In this document: positions 1 through 11,079 of the stretch, in pieces
Position numbering within the stretch: position 1 is the first letter of the stretch
Layout of the letters: every line of letters begins with the position of its first letter
Translations under genes and position numbers: made by a program
The notes under the pieces: model-generated
What the model saw: only the letters and a program-made list of their open reading frames with translations
Told to the model about the DNA's origin: nothing
Database searches by the model: none
NCBI GenBank assembly: GCA_963970005.1
Contig: CAXAMN010006624.1
Location: 200,285 to 264,284, forward strand
Reading direction: 5' to 3'
Source of the DNA: Durusdinium trenchii
Taxonomy: Eukaryota > Sar > Dinophyceae > Suessiales > Symbiodiniaceae
Length of the DNA stretch: 64,000 bases

Positions 1-173
1 CAGTCTTGTAAATCAACGAAGAGTGCCCGCTGTGCTTCACATGACACCATGCTTCCGGACTCCTGCAGGAGCTGCGTCAGCTTGGAGTTGCGGAATGGCA
101 CGTGGGTCACGCGGCGCTCCTGGAGATGAGTCGCTGCGTAGCGCCCGGGCGTGTCACGCAGCGTGTGTAGCTT
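1..173 (-). CDS. Kinesin-like motor domain exon, partial at window edge
   Basis: The minus-strand frame beginning at 173 is open to the window edge. Codons at 104..75 read HVPFRNSKLT, the near-invariant kinesin motif of the microtubule-binding face (loop 12 / helix alpha-5), followed by QLLQES. This is a family hallmark, so a motor ATPase acting on microtubules is the likely origin. The exon is preceded on the minus strand by an unusually long pyrimidine tract (about 175-225) ending in CAG, a strong acceptor. After QLLQ the usual LGG-type residues are absent, so the exon may end at the CAG around 63-65 with a GA donor, or the gene may be decayed. The rest of the gene lies to the left of the window. 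Confidence 0.62.
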
Positions 174-235
174 CTGGGAGAGGAGCTGGGAGAGATGGGA
201 GAGAAGCTGGGAGAGGACTGAGACCATCATGAATC

Positions 236-1315
236 ATGCGAAAGACGAGAGCAAATCGCCCCTACTTGCCTAACTAGCCCTATCTTGCCCTATACTAGTG
301 TCAGACAAGAATGAATAGGTGAATAGGTCTCAAAACAACAGTTCCTGATGATGTCTCTTTAATGGGCAGTCAACCCTTCTCAAATGAGGCATGTTGGTCA
401 CCAGCTTGGGTTCTCGTCCCCACGGCGACCTCTCCAAGAACGGCGACCTCCATACGTCGAAGGCTTCACCCTAAGGGTCCCGGACCCAAATCGGATGCCC
501 CCCAGGCAACGACCGGTGAAGGAACCGACTCCCGGTGGCTTCGAAGGTTTCATCCGAAAAGCCCGGCGGGCCTGCGGGTATGAAGTACCAAAAACAGAGA
601 CATACCAAGATCCATTTAGTGACCAATGTTACCACGAAAGGAAACTCATCTGGCGCCAGCATAGAACCCCCACAGAGAAACCTCTTGTGACTCTTGTGAC
701 CAAAAACGACCTGCGCATCTCTGGTGACCCGCCCAAAAGGGTTCGAGAATCAAACCGTGATTAAACAAGGTCGGCTTCATGGATCCAAATATTTTCCATG
801 AAAGGGAGAGTCCCCTCCCAATACAGTTACAGTAGGATGATGTAGGATGAATGTTTTTGGAAATTCCTCGTTTCACGAGGCAAGAACCTTTAGCTTTCCA
901 AACTTGTTACGTCCGTTCCGCGCCGTCCCGAAACCTTCCACCTATCGTGGTTCACATGTTTCACACGGGTTTCGCCGGGGTCCTTGGCCGAAATCACGTC
1001 TGCCAAGGCGCTCAAGGAGCCTTGGGAGGTTTGGACTGGACGAAGGGGTTGGACAGAGTTGGATGACTCACATAGACGTGGATCCGACTTTGTTCGTACA
1101 GAATTGGACCACCCTGCCAAACATGTGCTTGTACCATCTTGTACCCAGTCTGAGGTACGAACTGAGACTCCAGGTATACCAAGGGTGGTTGACCAGTTTC
1201 GGTGGGTCTTGGGCAATTGGATGCGGCTGAGATTTTCACAGGGCGTCTATTTGCCACCACCTTTATGGTGTCCCATGGAGTGAGTATAAGTGAGTCATGT
1301 TTATCCCACATAGAA
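236..1315. other. No supportable gene; contains a family A copy
   Basis: Several open frames of 60-190 codons overlap on both strands, but none has convincing composition or splice context. Around 590-760 there are short direct repeats of GTGACC/GTCACC type. Positions 1141-1174 carry a family A end (CTGAGGTACGAACTGAGACT then CCAGG). Confidence 0.5.
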
Positions 1316-1621
1316 ATGGCCAAGACCAAGGCCTCACTGCAAGATGATGAGGGTGAGGGTGCAAACGCCCCGAGGGCAGCGATCCAAGAAGTAGATCGCT
1401 TGAAGGGCGGATTGTTCTGTCTCAGGGTCCTGCTGCTGTATCTGATGTCCCTTGAAGTTGATTTTTGTTGGAAAGAAATCGCACAAATTGTAACATGCCA
1501 ACTGGATGTTTGGGGGAAGGGCCTGCGAAAGCAATGCAGTATTTTTTGGATGCGCCGCGTTGAAATGATCAGCACTCTAAGATGTACTTATACCCCAGTA
1601 GTACTGCTCAAGAACCCTTAG
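1316..1621 (+). CDS. Hypothetical small ORF, possible exon
   Basis: An ATG at 1316 opens 101 codons to a TAG. The first 32 residues are hydrophilic and acidic (MAKTKASLQDDEGEG onward), and the rest is more hydrophobic with several cysteines. The minus strand is also open here, so strand is uncertain. No family is recognised and no clear splice sites were placed. It could be chance. Confidence 0.28.
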   Translation: MAKTKASLQDDEGEGANAPRAAIQEVDRLKGGLFCLRVLLLYLMSLEVDFCWKEIAQIVTCQLDVWGKGLRKQCSIFWMRRVEMISTLRCTYTPVVLLKNP

Positions 1622-4090
1622 GTCTCGACTCCTTCCTCGACTCCTTCCTTCACCGGTCTCGGTTCCATCGCAGCCGAAGCGTCGGTTGATGTGTTGCGCT
1701 TCTCGACGACGCTCCCCCACAGCCTGTGCAGGAGGTCAAGTGATGTGGTCGGTTGGCCAGTGGGAACAAGAACAGCAAAAGCTGAAAATAGGAAGAACTA
1801 GAGTCCCCGGCTTGGGGTGTCTATTAGTAGCCCCGAAAAAAGGTTAAGGGTGATAGTGACCATTAACCACCCCTTAGTGGTAGGAGGCTCTGGTCAATGG
1901 CAAACAGCATGACTAAATGGCTTGCAAGCTTTGTGATCACATTGTGTTAGTAAGACACATAACAAGCAGTGGTCACGATGAACTTGAGCAGTATACAGTA
2001 TACAACGGTATCTCACCACAACTACGAGTACGGGACTGCGATCCATGTCAACAACAGAGCCATGGCATGTTTGATCCCGCCTCCCAAATACTCCACGCAT
2101 GATCCACCCCGATCCTTTCTCCAACCAGTCAACTTCAACCCGTGCAGCTTCCAAAGCCCCGTGTAGTGCTTCGAAAGCCGTAGCCAGTGACCTGAACTAG
2201 GACCTGAGGCCCTGGGGTACCCAACTGGAATAGGTCTACAGATGTCGAGCCTATGGGCCTATGGGGTTCTTCAACCTCTGTTGCTTCTTTTCGCTCTCTA
2301 TTTGGCCGTGCTCCTGGAGCTGTTCGCTCTGGAGTCGGGCGTCCTCTTCAACACCCGCCGGTGAGTCGCGCTGGTCACGACCGTCGTCGAGGTGAAACGT
2401 GGAGCGTGAGGTTGGTGGATCCGATCTACAACGCCCAAAGGGAGAGGTTGGTGGGCCACCCAGTAGGGGTGGTTAAATACATGCCTACATGGCCCGGACC
2501 ACCCTGAAGTCTCTTTGTTTGTATATGTTTAATGTACCAGGGACCCCGGTTTGAGTGGTGAAATGGATACCTGAATCACCGACCTTATAATAAAGGGCAA
2601 GTTTTTGGTTAAGACACCCCAAACTACCTGGGGCCCTTTTTGGCCGCCTGTGGGGTATGGGTTCTAACTACTAAACACCTCCCAAACGACCTTCTCAGAA
2701 CGGCCAAAAACGTGGCCTCTTGGAGCCTGTGGCCTCTTGGAGCCTGCCTCCCTGCGCTCCGGTCCGAGTGGGTCCGAACCAACCAGTCGCGACGCGACAG
2801 ACCTGGGGTGGGTTTGACCAAAGCAGACCGCCGAAGCCAAGGGCTGAAGCCAAACGTCAACAAGACTGGCATATAAGAGTGGTGAACCTGGGGTCAATGT
2901 AGGCATTTGTTCCAGTTTTATGGAGTGTCCGGGTATAGAAGTTCTTTGCTTCGATGTTCTTTTTCTGTGCCGGTTGCCACTAAAAGCCTGCATGAGTGGT
3001 TTGTGTTCACGCTGCAGTCGAATCGCTGGTGACTTGAAACAGCACCAGCTTCTCATGCACTGCATCGCTGGAGTCTCAAACTACCTGAGAGAATATGGGT
3101 ATACGGTATAATGAAAGTATAAGAGTGCTTCTATAGGACCATATCTAACCTTAGACTTCTTTGGAGGATCTAGGTACTGCTCACACCATGTGTTCAAGGT
3201 ACATGTTGGTCTGCAGAAAAGTGGAATCATTGATTCTCGGATCCACTGGGTTAATGGTACGGCGCGGAGGCTGTCACGAATGAAACAAAACAGTGGATTT
3301 AATTGTTTATTGAACTTTGCCCTCAAGAAGAAGAGGACAACTAATATATATATATATATGTATAAAACAAACACGTGCTAAATAACAACACGTGAACTAG
3401 AGGGCCCAACCTGAATAAACAAGAACATCCAACATGAATGCCATAAAGACACCAACGGCAAATCATGTTTGTCGCTGAAGCCGCGAATCACAAGGGGCAA
3501 GGGCCCATGAAGACATGATATTGAAGACATGAACATACAAAACATACGCAGAATATCTGGGTGACTCCCTCATTGTTGAATACTTGATACTCATTGTTGA
3601 ATAGGGGCCCGACTCGTCTTCTAGGACCCCCTGGAAGGTCTACCGAGTAAAGACCAGTCTACCGGTTGGGAGGCCTCCCTATTCTACCCATCTCATCTGT
3701 GGTTTTCAACCATGCGTCTCACCACTGTCCTGTCCGCCACCTGGGGCAGCAGCTTCAAGCTTCACCGAGTTAAGGCTTTGTGTGGCAATCATCAGCTTCT
3801 AGTTGTTTGACGTTATGTTTCAATGGAAGGTTCCAGTCTTTGAGGATTGGCTTTCAAAAACTCTGAACCTGAGGACTTAGACAAAGGTCTCCCCATTCTA
3901 CTCATTCTCTACTCTTCCATTTGGCTCTATAGAAGGAAACATTCATCCAATTCCTTGGCAAAAAATAACCTCAGAACGGGTGTCGAGTAGGGCAAGGAAA
4001 CAAAAACAAGACACGTTGGACCCTGCAAAGCCACCCCGGCCCCATCCCTGGTCCACCTTCTCAAAAGGTAGTTATCATCTTGTAAATAAG
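1622..4090. other. Intergenic or intronic, repeat-bearing, no supportable gene
   Basis: Family C copies are seen at about 1849-1883 (ACCATTAACCACCCCTTAG) and 2441-2470. An 84-codon plus frame at 2253-2507 is arginine-rich but unsupported. Positions 2892-2940 resemble 24165-24215 (GTCAATGTAGGCATTT followed by a GGGTATA end). A TA tract lies at about 3346-3361, and a family D half-palindrome at about 4062-4077. Confidence 0.5.
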
Positions 4091-4091
4091 T

Positions 4092-4137
4092 CATAGATAG
4101 TATATATATATACTATATGTCATATATACTATCTATG
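4092..4137. repeat. Inverted repeat, 16-bp perfect arms
   Basis: Arms at 4092-4107 and 4122-4137 (CATAGATAGTATATAT and its complement) are perfect, with a 14-bp AT-rich spacer. AT-rich cruciforms like this are common at the ends of the short elements in this window. Confidence 0.8.
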
Positions 4138-4892
4138 GAATATTTAGCAACATTATGCTACATTGGATTGGTTTCAGGGTACCCCAAACACTCCATTGAA
4201 TTGATCGGACGTGGGAGTTCAAGGGCACCTCCGCATGGACAGGCTCGCCGCTCGCCACTCAGCTTGCCAACAAGGGCTGGGAGATGGTTGCACCTGGAGT
4301 GCCGAAGTCCATCTGAACTTCCCAAGGCCGGCTGAAGCCTTAGGTAGCTCCCAGCCAGTAGGTCAGTCAACCACTTGGAGCAAGGCATCCCACATCTCAA
4401 ATCAGGAGTAGGGACTCCCAGTAGGGACGTTTGGTTGCTAGTCCATGCAGAGGTTCCTGGGTCCTTCTGTTCAGCTGGCACCGTGGGCCCATGGTCAGTG
4501 TTTCCGCAGTTTGGCATCTGGGACTGGCCCTTCGCGCCGGGACATTGAAACATTGTATACGGAAATCCATTCAACAAAAGATACAGTAAATTACAGCAAA
4601 CATAAACAAACTTTGGCGACTTCAAATTTGGCACACAAACACGTTCTTCCATCAGAAAGATTTCCTGGGCTCGCCACCTCCACTACCTCTTGGCAAACCT
4701 TCCGCGTGTTCCTCCACACGCAAAGCCCCTCAGCGACCACCAACCACGCCTCGTTCAGGGGACTCAGGTGTCTCCTCAGACCTGGGGGCCACGGACGCCT
4801 GGAACGTGGAACTGGATTAGACTCGCAAACAATTCCCAGCCCCCCCAGAAACAATCAGGCCCAGGCACCGATCTCAATCAAGCGGAGAGTCC
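4138..4892. other. Unassigned segment with weak open frames
   Basis: A plus frame (4445-4969) and a minus frame (4591-4854) overlap. The minus frame has a helical, protein-like stretch (LNEAWLVVAEGLCVWR) around 4760, but no splice pair could be fixed. It may hold an exon upstream of the one at 5050. Confidence 0.3.
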
Positions 4893-5020
4893 TTGCTACG
4901 TTCGTAGCTGCTTGTTCCTATAGTTGTATACGGCCAGGAGCTACGTTCGTAGTGTCCGATCGCTCCTAGCGATGCCCTAGAAGCTACGTTCGTAGCGTCC
5001 TCTTGCTACGTTCGTAGCAA
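4893..5020 (+). repeat. Family B palindrome array, copy 1
   Basis: Four copies of the near-palindrome GCTACGTTCGTAG(C) lie at 4895-4908, 4940-4952, 4983-4996 and 5005-5018. A variant, GATCGCTCCTAGCGATGCC, lies at 4958-4976 and ties the array to the arrays at 48.5 and 63.4 kb. The array ends 28 bp before the acceptor CAG at 5047-5049, so it probably lies inside an intron. Confidence 0.85.
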
Positions 5021-5049
5021 GGGGCCAGACATGGGTTTTATTTGTCCAG

Positions 5050-5238
5050 TCACGTGTGAAAGACGGTGCTCCGTCCAGTCACGATTCCGAGAACTGCATT
5101 GGTCGGGAATCGGAGCTGGAACTGGGAAGGAAGGCGAACAGTCCTTCAGCCGCTCGACTTGGCAAACCAAACCAATCTGAGGATACCCAAATCACTATCA
5201 TTGCAGACCTTAGACCTGCCTGGGAAGATCCCCAGTGA
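5050..5238 (+). CDS. Hypothetical terminal exon
   Basis: The acceptor TTTTATTTGTCCAG ends at 5049. The frame then reads SRVKDGAPSSHDSENCIGRE onward, 62 codons to TGA, with a hydrophilic Ser/Glu/Lys-rich composition and a tail ADLRPAWEDPQ. No family is recognised. It reads like the C-terminus of a longer protein whose upstream exon was not identified. The family B array lies directly in the preceding intron. Confidence 0.48.
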   Translation, partial: SRVKDGAPSSHDSENCIGRESELELGRKANSPSAARLGKPNQSEDTQITIIADLRPAWEDPQ

Positions 5239-5644
5239 CTGAACTTGATTGTTCCAAAAAAAATGGTTGGACTCGTGCCTTTGTGCCTGTTATGGATGGG
5301 ACTCCCCAGTTGGGAAGGTCCTGGTGGTCATTGGACAGATGTCATAGCCTCCACCTCTGAGCCTCACAATTGACCAGGAGCCTCACAAACCTCTGAAGGT
5401 GTGACACAAGTTCGTGGACCCACTTCGCCCCTTAGAAAATGCCCCATAACACAAAGCTGGTTCTGAGTGAGACTCCGGTATAATCTCTATTCAGAAACAA
5501 CTTTGAGAATCCAATCTAATCTAATTATCCCACCACTCCGCCATGGAGTGTGCAATAGCCCCAAACAAGGTGATTCGGGCTGTCCATTCACCACCCCAAA
5601 CTGGGGGGCCCTGGTAATTTGAACATCCCTAGGTATCCACATAC

Positions 5645-5712
5645 CCTCTGAGAAGGTGATAGGGCCCTCGAAACATACAACATCAATGAGTCTCCAATCA
5701 CCTTCTCAGAGG
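5645..5712. repeat. Family D inverted repeat
   Basis: Perfect 16-bp arms CCTCTGAGAAGGTGAT (5645-5660) and its complement (5697-5712) enclose 36 bp. The arm contains the family D core AGAAGGT. Confidence 0.82.
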
Positions 5713-7554
5713 CTATGCAAATCTGTAGGGAAGTAAAAGGACACAATATGATTTGTTTGCTCCCTTTTTCTGACATCTCCCCAACCCGACAGCTAGTCGT
5801 ACAACATCATACCACCAAATTGCCGGATTCCAATACCACGCTGTCAGGATGGCTATATTACTTGATGATGAATCTATAATGCGTGCGGGTCGGCCCACCG
5901 CCCTTGAGTGGTATAGATAGATAGTCCAGTTTCTTTGTTCCACCTTCTTGACACTCTTGCGGGTGGTTGTTGCCCAACATCAAGCTGAAAGGTTTGGCTG
6001 TTCCACCTTCTTGATGCTGTTGCTGGTGGATACCCAACACCCGGTGCAACCCAGGGACCCAGGGACTGGAACGCTTGGCGTACAACCCGGGACGAAGAGG
6101 GGGGTCAACAAAAAGAACCATAGAAACTAAAATGGATCATCTGATGAATGGCATGGACCAGACTGGAAGAGTATGGGTTTCCTCTAAAAAAACAAGGTGT
6201 TTTTCAGGTTCCATGTGGGTCTCTCAACCAGGGCGTATGATTTTTGTGCACCTGCTGGGGTGTTACCAGCAAAGGTATGAATCCCCAACAAGTGCCAAAC
6301 TTTTTCAATACCCTTCTTGAAACGTCCCGAGCTTCTGACCCTTTTCGAAGAGTGGAGACGGTGTGGAGAAACCAGATCCAGATCTTCTTCGATGAAAGTC
6401 TTCTAGCGACCCTGCTTCTTCCTGAGTACCGTGTTCTATGACCTTTTGCTGGTGTTCTGTCCGCTGGGTGACCTCGAAGCTCAGACTGGGCGTCCCAGCT
6501 GCGTAGGAGACTGGGCGAATGCAGGTGTTGGCACAGGATCTGCGCCAGGCCGAAGGCAGAAACAGCGGACCGAGGCGTGGATCGTCGTCCGTCCCAATCG
6601 ACCGAGGAATCCGCTGGTGGTCCTAGGCATCTCAGTAACGATCCTAGGTCCTAGATGCTCCAGCCTTTGACCCTTCAACATGTGTACCTTTGTCGACATG
6701 TTTTCTTCTTTTCCGTCTTCTAAATTTAAGGCTATTGTTTGGGGGGGTGCAACTTCACCTGCCGTCTGATCCAAGACCCAAGTCGTCGACCTTCCCTCGG
6801 ATCGGAAATCAGCTGGTGCCGTCTGATCGCAGGTGCGTCTCGGTCGTTCCCGGTCGGAAATGGAAAGGGTTCTCAACCTTTTTGGCGACCTGTGAAAGTA
6901 GCTCAGAGTCCATGGGTGATAGGCCCTCGCAGCTGTTATTTGGGTTCTGGTCATGTCACCATGTGCCCATTTTCTAGGTTCCAAAAATGGAAGGGAAAAT
7001 GAACACATGGTCAATGAGAATCGTTGACCAGGCCATCTATGTATGAATCGATGTATTACGCATGGAACGCATTTGTGACTATTCGATATATATATATATA
7101 TATAGAGAGAGATATACCTGGACCTTCAATTGATACCAAAATTTTGGGACTCCGCTGGACCGAAAAAAAAACATATTCATTGGGGATTAAAGCTAGACAT
7201 AGGCAAACTGATTGGCCTCCACTTGGGTTGCAACAGTCCCAATTGGCTAAGACCACAAAAGTGCTATAAAATGTTGGATTTCTGCGCGAATCTTGAATCT
7301 TAGGTCGAGGCCAGAAAAACAGATACAAAAGCAGGAGGGTCAAAGAATATGGGTACTTAGGAGGGTCCAGGTCCAGGTATAGCATATATGGACGGCCTGG
7401 GATTCCTTGTTTGACCCAGCCGGTGTTAGACCCACAGAACACTTACAACATATATCATATATCATCTTATAACTAACATTTAATGTACACATATAGTATC
7501 TTGGTCATGACTAGGGTATCTCATTATATGCGCGGCTACATGTGATTCGTAGTA

Positions 7555-7690
7555 TAAACTCAAATATCTGTTTTAGACTATTTAAGTAGGAGGTCCTTTT
7601 AGACTATTTATTTAAGTAGGAGGTCATGTCAGAGTATCTCGTTCAAACTACTTTAGTAGCAGATCACACTATCTCGTTGAAACTACTTTA
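7555..7690. repeat. Two interleaved short direct repeats
   Basis: TTTTAGACTATTTA followed by AAGTAGGAGGTC occurs twice (about 7571-7625). TATCTCGTTCAAACTAC and TATCTCGTTGAAACTAC follow (about 7636-7690). Units are imperfect, and no coding potential is seen. Confidence 0.6.
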
Positions 7691-8242
7691 ACTTTAGTGT
7701 CATCAAGCAAGCAAAAGTATCTCGTTTATGTGGGGGGCCCTATCTCGTTCACAGGCGAATACTGATGATAGACCAGCAATGAACAAGCAAATAGAGCATG
7801 CAGTAGACAACTTCAGTAAAGTGACCATGGGAGTGGGAGTGAGCTTGTTGCTGGTCATACCCGAACCGGCAACTTTACGCTAAAGGAGAGACACTGCCAT
7901 TGCCTTTGAATAATCTCTAGCGCGGCGCTTCAATGGCGAAAGAGCACTGGGTGAAAAAGAAGTTGGTTCATGCCCAGGTCCTGTTGTGAGGAATCTGTGA
8001 GTGAGTGAAGCTTGAAAAAACTGGCAATTGAAAGCCTCTCAATCCTCAACTCCCAACCGCCCTCGACTCCCAACCGCACGGCCACGATTCCACGCCGCCG
8101 CCTGTGCGCTGCTGAGCCACATCACCTGGTGCGCACGCAGCAGTAGGATTCCGGTTGAATCTCAAAGTTTTATTTGTGTTGTGGGACATGATGTTTGGGG
8201 ACGGCTGGAGAATGGGTACATGTGCTCTTTGTTTGAGTCATG

Positions 8243-8734
8243 TCAGTCACGTCCCAGATCTAATGGGGGTACAGACAGGAGTGTTCCCCAGTTGCTGAAG
8301 AAAGCAATCAATTCAACCTGTGCGACGTCCTCTCTGGACGAGTTGCGTGGAGCGTCCGGTGGGGCGACCGGAACTTGAGGCGCGACTGGTTTGGGCGCTG
8401 CCAGGGTAGCAGCGCAAAGCTGCAACTTGGGCGGCAGGAGCTCCAAGGAGAGCAGCCAACGCGCCCACCTCGGCATCCGAGTTCGAAGGGAGAACGGTGG
8501 CTTCGATTGCGGCCCAATTGGGTTTTCTTTGAAGAGCTGCTTGGGTTTGGGGGCGTTGGTGAGGTTGATGGAGAATATATGATCTACACTGTAGTGATGG
8601 GTGGAAGCAACACGGCTGGTGAATAAGCAATCAAGGGTACGCGCTACGTTCTTGACATAATTGAGACTTGCAAGGAGTGCAACGAGATGGTTGATTGATG
8701 CCTTCGACGAGTCAGGAGCTTGAAAGGTCCACAA
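8243..8734 (-). pseudogene. Degenerate coding region, unknown family
   Basis: On the minus strand the outer parts are protein-like in one frame (ASINHLVALLASLNYVKNVA near the start, Pro/Ala-rich APKPVAPQVPVAPPDAP near the end). The middle is protein-like in a different frame (NSDAEVGALAALLGAPAAQV). Two compensating frameshifts, or two missed introns, would explain this. No family is recognised. The simplest reading is a decayed gene copy. Confidence 0.42.
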
Positions 8735-8759
8735 TGTTTCAGAAATCCTTAAGCAAAAA

Positions 8760-9021
8760 AAAACAAACAGTTGTTACACAGTGTTGCCAAGTGCATTCAT
8801 GCCAGTTGTGCAAAAGTTATCCACCAGTACCACCCACTAGATGTCAAACACGTTTCATTTGATTGTAAAATATTGAAACGCTAAAAAATCGATATCAATA
8901 CAAAAGTGACACAATGTAAATTTTTTGAGATACAAGTGAATCACCTTCTAAAGAATGATGCCCGATTGCCACGTAGTTCCTAAGGGTTACGGTTAGTTGC
9001 TGCCAACTTTCAGAACTATAT
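8760..9021. other. AT-rich segment, nothing seen
   Basis: AT-rich, without open frames or repeats, between two minus-strand coding remnants. Confidence 0.5.
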
Positions 9022-9856
9022 CTACACTTCATTTAAGTGGCCCGACCAATGTTTTGAGGTAGCTGGAAGAACACGCATGCCCATCCACGCCGCATATGGG
9101 CCCCAGTTGTTTCCCTCTATTAGCTTCAAGAAAGGGCTGCTCGGCAAGAATTTGCGGATGAAACATGCCACAAAATCATGGCAGTTCGCTTTAGAAATGG
9201 AATAGGCCTCCACCTTCTGCAGCAGCTCGTGCACTGCCGCTCGGAAGTAATGAGTAAGCGTAAAGCTTCCGCAGCTACAAAAAGCCCACCCCACCGGCAT
9301 GTCTGGCAAAAGAGAAACCCCATGACCGCTGCGAGGTGTCCAGCCTAGCGGTGGCTCTTGGATGAGCACACCCGGGGTGCTGACATTTCCCCAAAAGTAA
9401 CTGCGCAACAAATTGTTTGTGTCGCAAAATTTGCGCACAATTTCAGAGTGCGTGAAGAACTTCAAACGAGATTGAACCTCTCCCACCCATCGGAGCAATG
9501 CCAGCGTATTGACTGTATCGCCATCAGCCACTGATCTGGTTTTGTTTCTTGCCCGCCTTTGGAAACACCTCCAGAAGCGCTCCGTGCCGATAGTGCCCAA
9601 GCCACAAGGAGACTTGCCAGCCCTGCTCGACAGCCCACCATTTACACCTGTAGGCTGCAAGCAAGCCATTGACAACGACGCTTTGGCATTGACATTCCAC
9701 TGCGTCCTTGAACTTGGCCCCGCCACAAGGAACATCTTGCATCACCTTGCGGGTTGCAACAGCACCTGGCCCTCGCGGACGCTTCCCGCTTGAGGTAGTG
9801 AAGTTGCGTAGAAGCCCAGCGCCCAGTCTGTCCGGTGCCCTGTGTTTGGGAAGCAT
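9022..9856 (-). pseudogene. Frameshifted gene remnant with an NCHDF motif
   Basis: The 5' third (9856 to about 9530) reads well in one frame (AAYRCKWWAVEQGWQVSL, GHYRHGALLEVF). The remainder (about 9530 to 9022) reads well in another and ends at a TAG. The C-terminal part contains SKANCHDFVACFIRKFLP and GPYAAWMGMRVL. An Asn-Cys-x-x-Phe segment after an upstream His resembles the Cys motif (NCEHF-like) of NlpC/P60-LRAT type thiol proteins, but this is only a resemblance. One frameshift separates the halves unless an intron was missed. The last 170 codons are uninterrupted. Confidence 0.42.
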
Positions 9857-9876
9857 GGATCGGCCAGTAAAGCAGC

Positions 9877-10068
9877 CAGGTCGACCCGGGTCCTGTTACT
9901 ATAAGCAATGGAAGCTCCCTGGTCGACCCGGGTCCCCATACTATATAACCCTAAGGGTCCAGGACCATCCTGAGGATGTCCTTGGACCGCCCAAGACCAT
10001 TCTCTGGAAATACTTTCACCTCCAAGACCATCCTCAGGAGGCACCTGGACCCTATGGGTAAGCAAAAC
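9877..10068. repeat. Direct repeats and family D-like elements
   Basis: GGTCGACCCGGGTCC occurs twice (about 9881 and 9921), each followed a few bases later by a TACTATA. Next come GACCATCCTGAGGATG and AGACCATCCTCAGGAGG with GGACCCTATG, a motif seen again at 19263-19300. These are pieces of short dispersed elements. Confidence 0.6.
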
Positions 10069-10096
10069 GATGTTTATTTGGAGGCTTTTGGCCTCT

Positions 10097-10120
10097 GAGC
10101 CTCTCTCTCTCTCTCTCTGT
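10097..10120. repeat. CT dinucleotide microsatellite
   Basis: About ten CT units in GAGCCTCTCTCTCTCTC. Confidence 0.85.
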
Positions 10121-10324
10121 ATACATCGGATGTCAACCATCATTGTAAAAACTCACCGCGACAAACCGTGTGCACAAAGGGCTACAGGGTTGACAAACTT
10201 GTGAGGATTTTGCAGGGGTTACAGGATAGTGGGTTGAACCTATATGCTCAACAAGAATACGGCCCGCATCTGCGTATTATGCTTTGGGCTTCTCCATCAA
10301 GGAGCTTGCCACGCGTTCGATTGG

Positions 10325-10485
10325 AAAGGTCTACGCAGCGCTGCGCCTGCAACGAATCTACTAGATTCAAGGTTGACAAAGCGCTGCGCGTGCCACGAAA
10401 TCTGCACTTTAAGGTCCACAAAGCACGGTGCCTGCCACGAAATCTGCGCATCAAGATTCACATCACGCTGCCCTGCCAAAGCGAG
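10325..10485. repeat. About 42-bp tandem repeat, open in frame
   Basis: Three to four diverged copies share a GCGCTGCGC...CCACGAAATCTG core at about 42-bp spacing. Because the period is a multiple of three, both strands stay open: plus reads cysteine-rich KRCACHEICTLRSTKHGACH, minus reads ISWQAPCFVDLKVQISWHAQ. Whether it encodes a repeat protein is unknown. Confidence 0.6.
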
Positions 10486-11079
10486 TCGCACCAAGAGCAC
10501 TTCCAAAGACAACATCAAGATGCCAAAGCGCAGCTTTCGCTTGAGATGTCTTCCAATTTCTGAAAACGGGCCACATGTCCAAAAGTGCACTGAGTTGACA
10601 CTCTACTGCGATGGAGGCCCCAACATGGAGTCTTGAGCCCATGAGTGCATCTGGCGCTGGGGTGCGTCTATCTGTCACCTGTCCGTTCCACAACCATTGC
10701 ACGGGCGCAGACCTTTGCTCTGTCAATGTGGTTTTTCACCAGGTTGAGGAGAAACTGCTGACTACATCTAAACGAACGTTCGCAAAAGTAATCCGTAAAG
10801 ATTCTAATCCGTATGTGTGATTGAAACCGTTTTAATCCGTAATCCGGGCCACCATTCAGGGTTCTCACCTCTTGAAATACAGAACATTTGGTATGTGTAT
10901 ATATTGTTGCTAATTAAGCAATGCCAGTTGAAGGAACTCAAACTGGAGCAAAGGAGCTGCCGCGTCCCACTGAATCAGTTTTCCCCTTACCGGTTTCGGC
11001 CATGGTCAATGGTTAAATTGGCGCCGGGCTTAGCCCCCAGGTCATGACTATTGCATGGACCAACCCCAAACATTCAATC

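Larger units (their letters stand above)
5239..8242. other. Non-coding, repeat-bearing stretch
   Basis: There is no convincing gene in 3 kb. It holds a family C copy (5581-5610), the inverted repeat at 5645-5712, a family A copy (6949-6982, CCCATTTTCTAGGTT), a TA/GA tract (about 7086-7112) and direct repeats at 7550-7700. Frames at 6481-7014 and 8028-8378 are open but not protein-like. Confidence 0.5.

Noticed and set aside
1012-1575. 187-codon minus-strand frame
   Set aside because: Spans a family A copy and reads without domain-like pattern; the plus ORF at 1316 is slightly more natural, and neither is certain.
4893-5020. Could the palindrome arrays be CRISPR?
   Set aside because: Repeats are short, diverged and palindromic, spacers are unequal, no cas genes are present, and the DNA is eukaryotic in character.
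6481-7014. 177-codon minus-strand frame
   Set aside because: Crosses a family A copy and is not protein-like; antisense frames are equally open.
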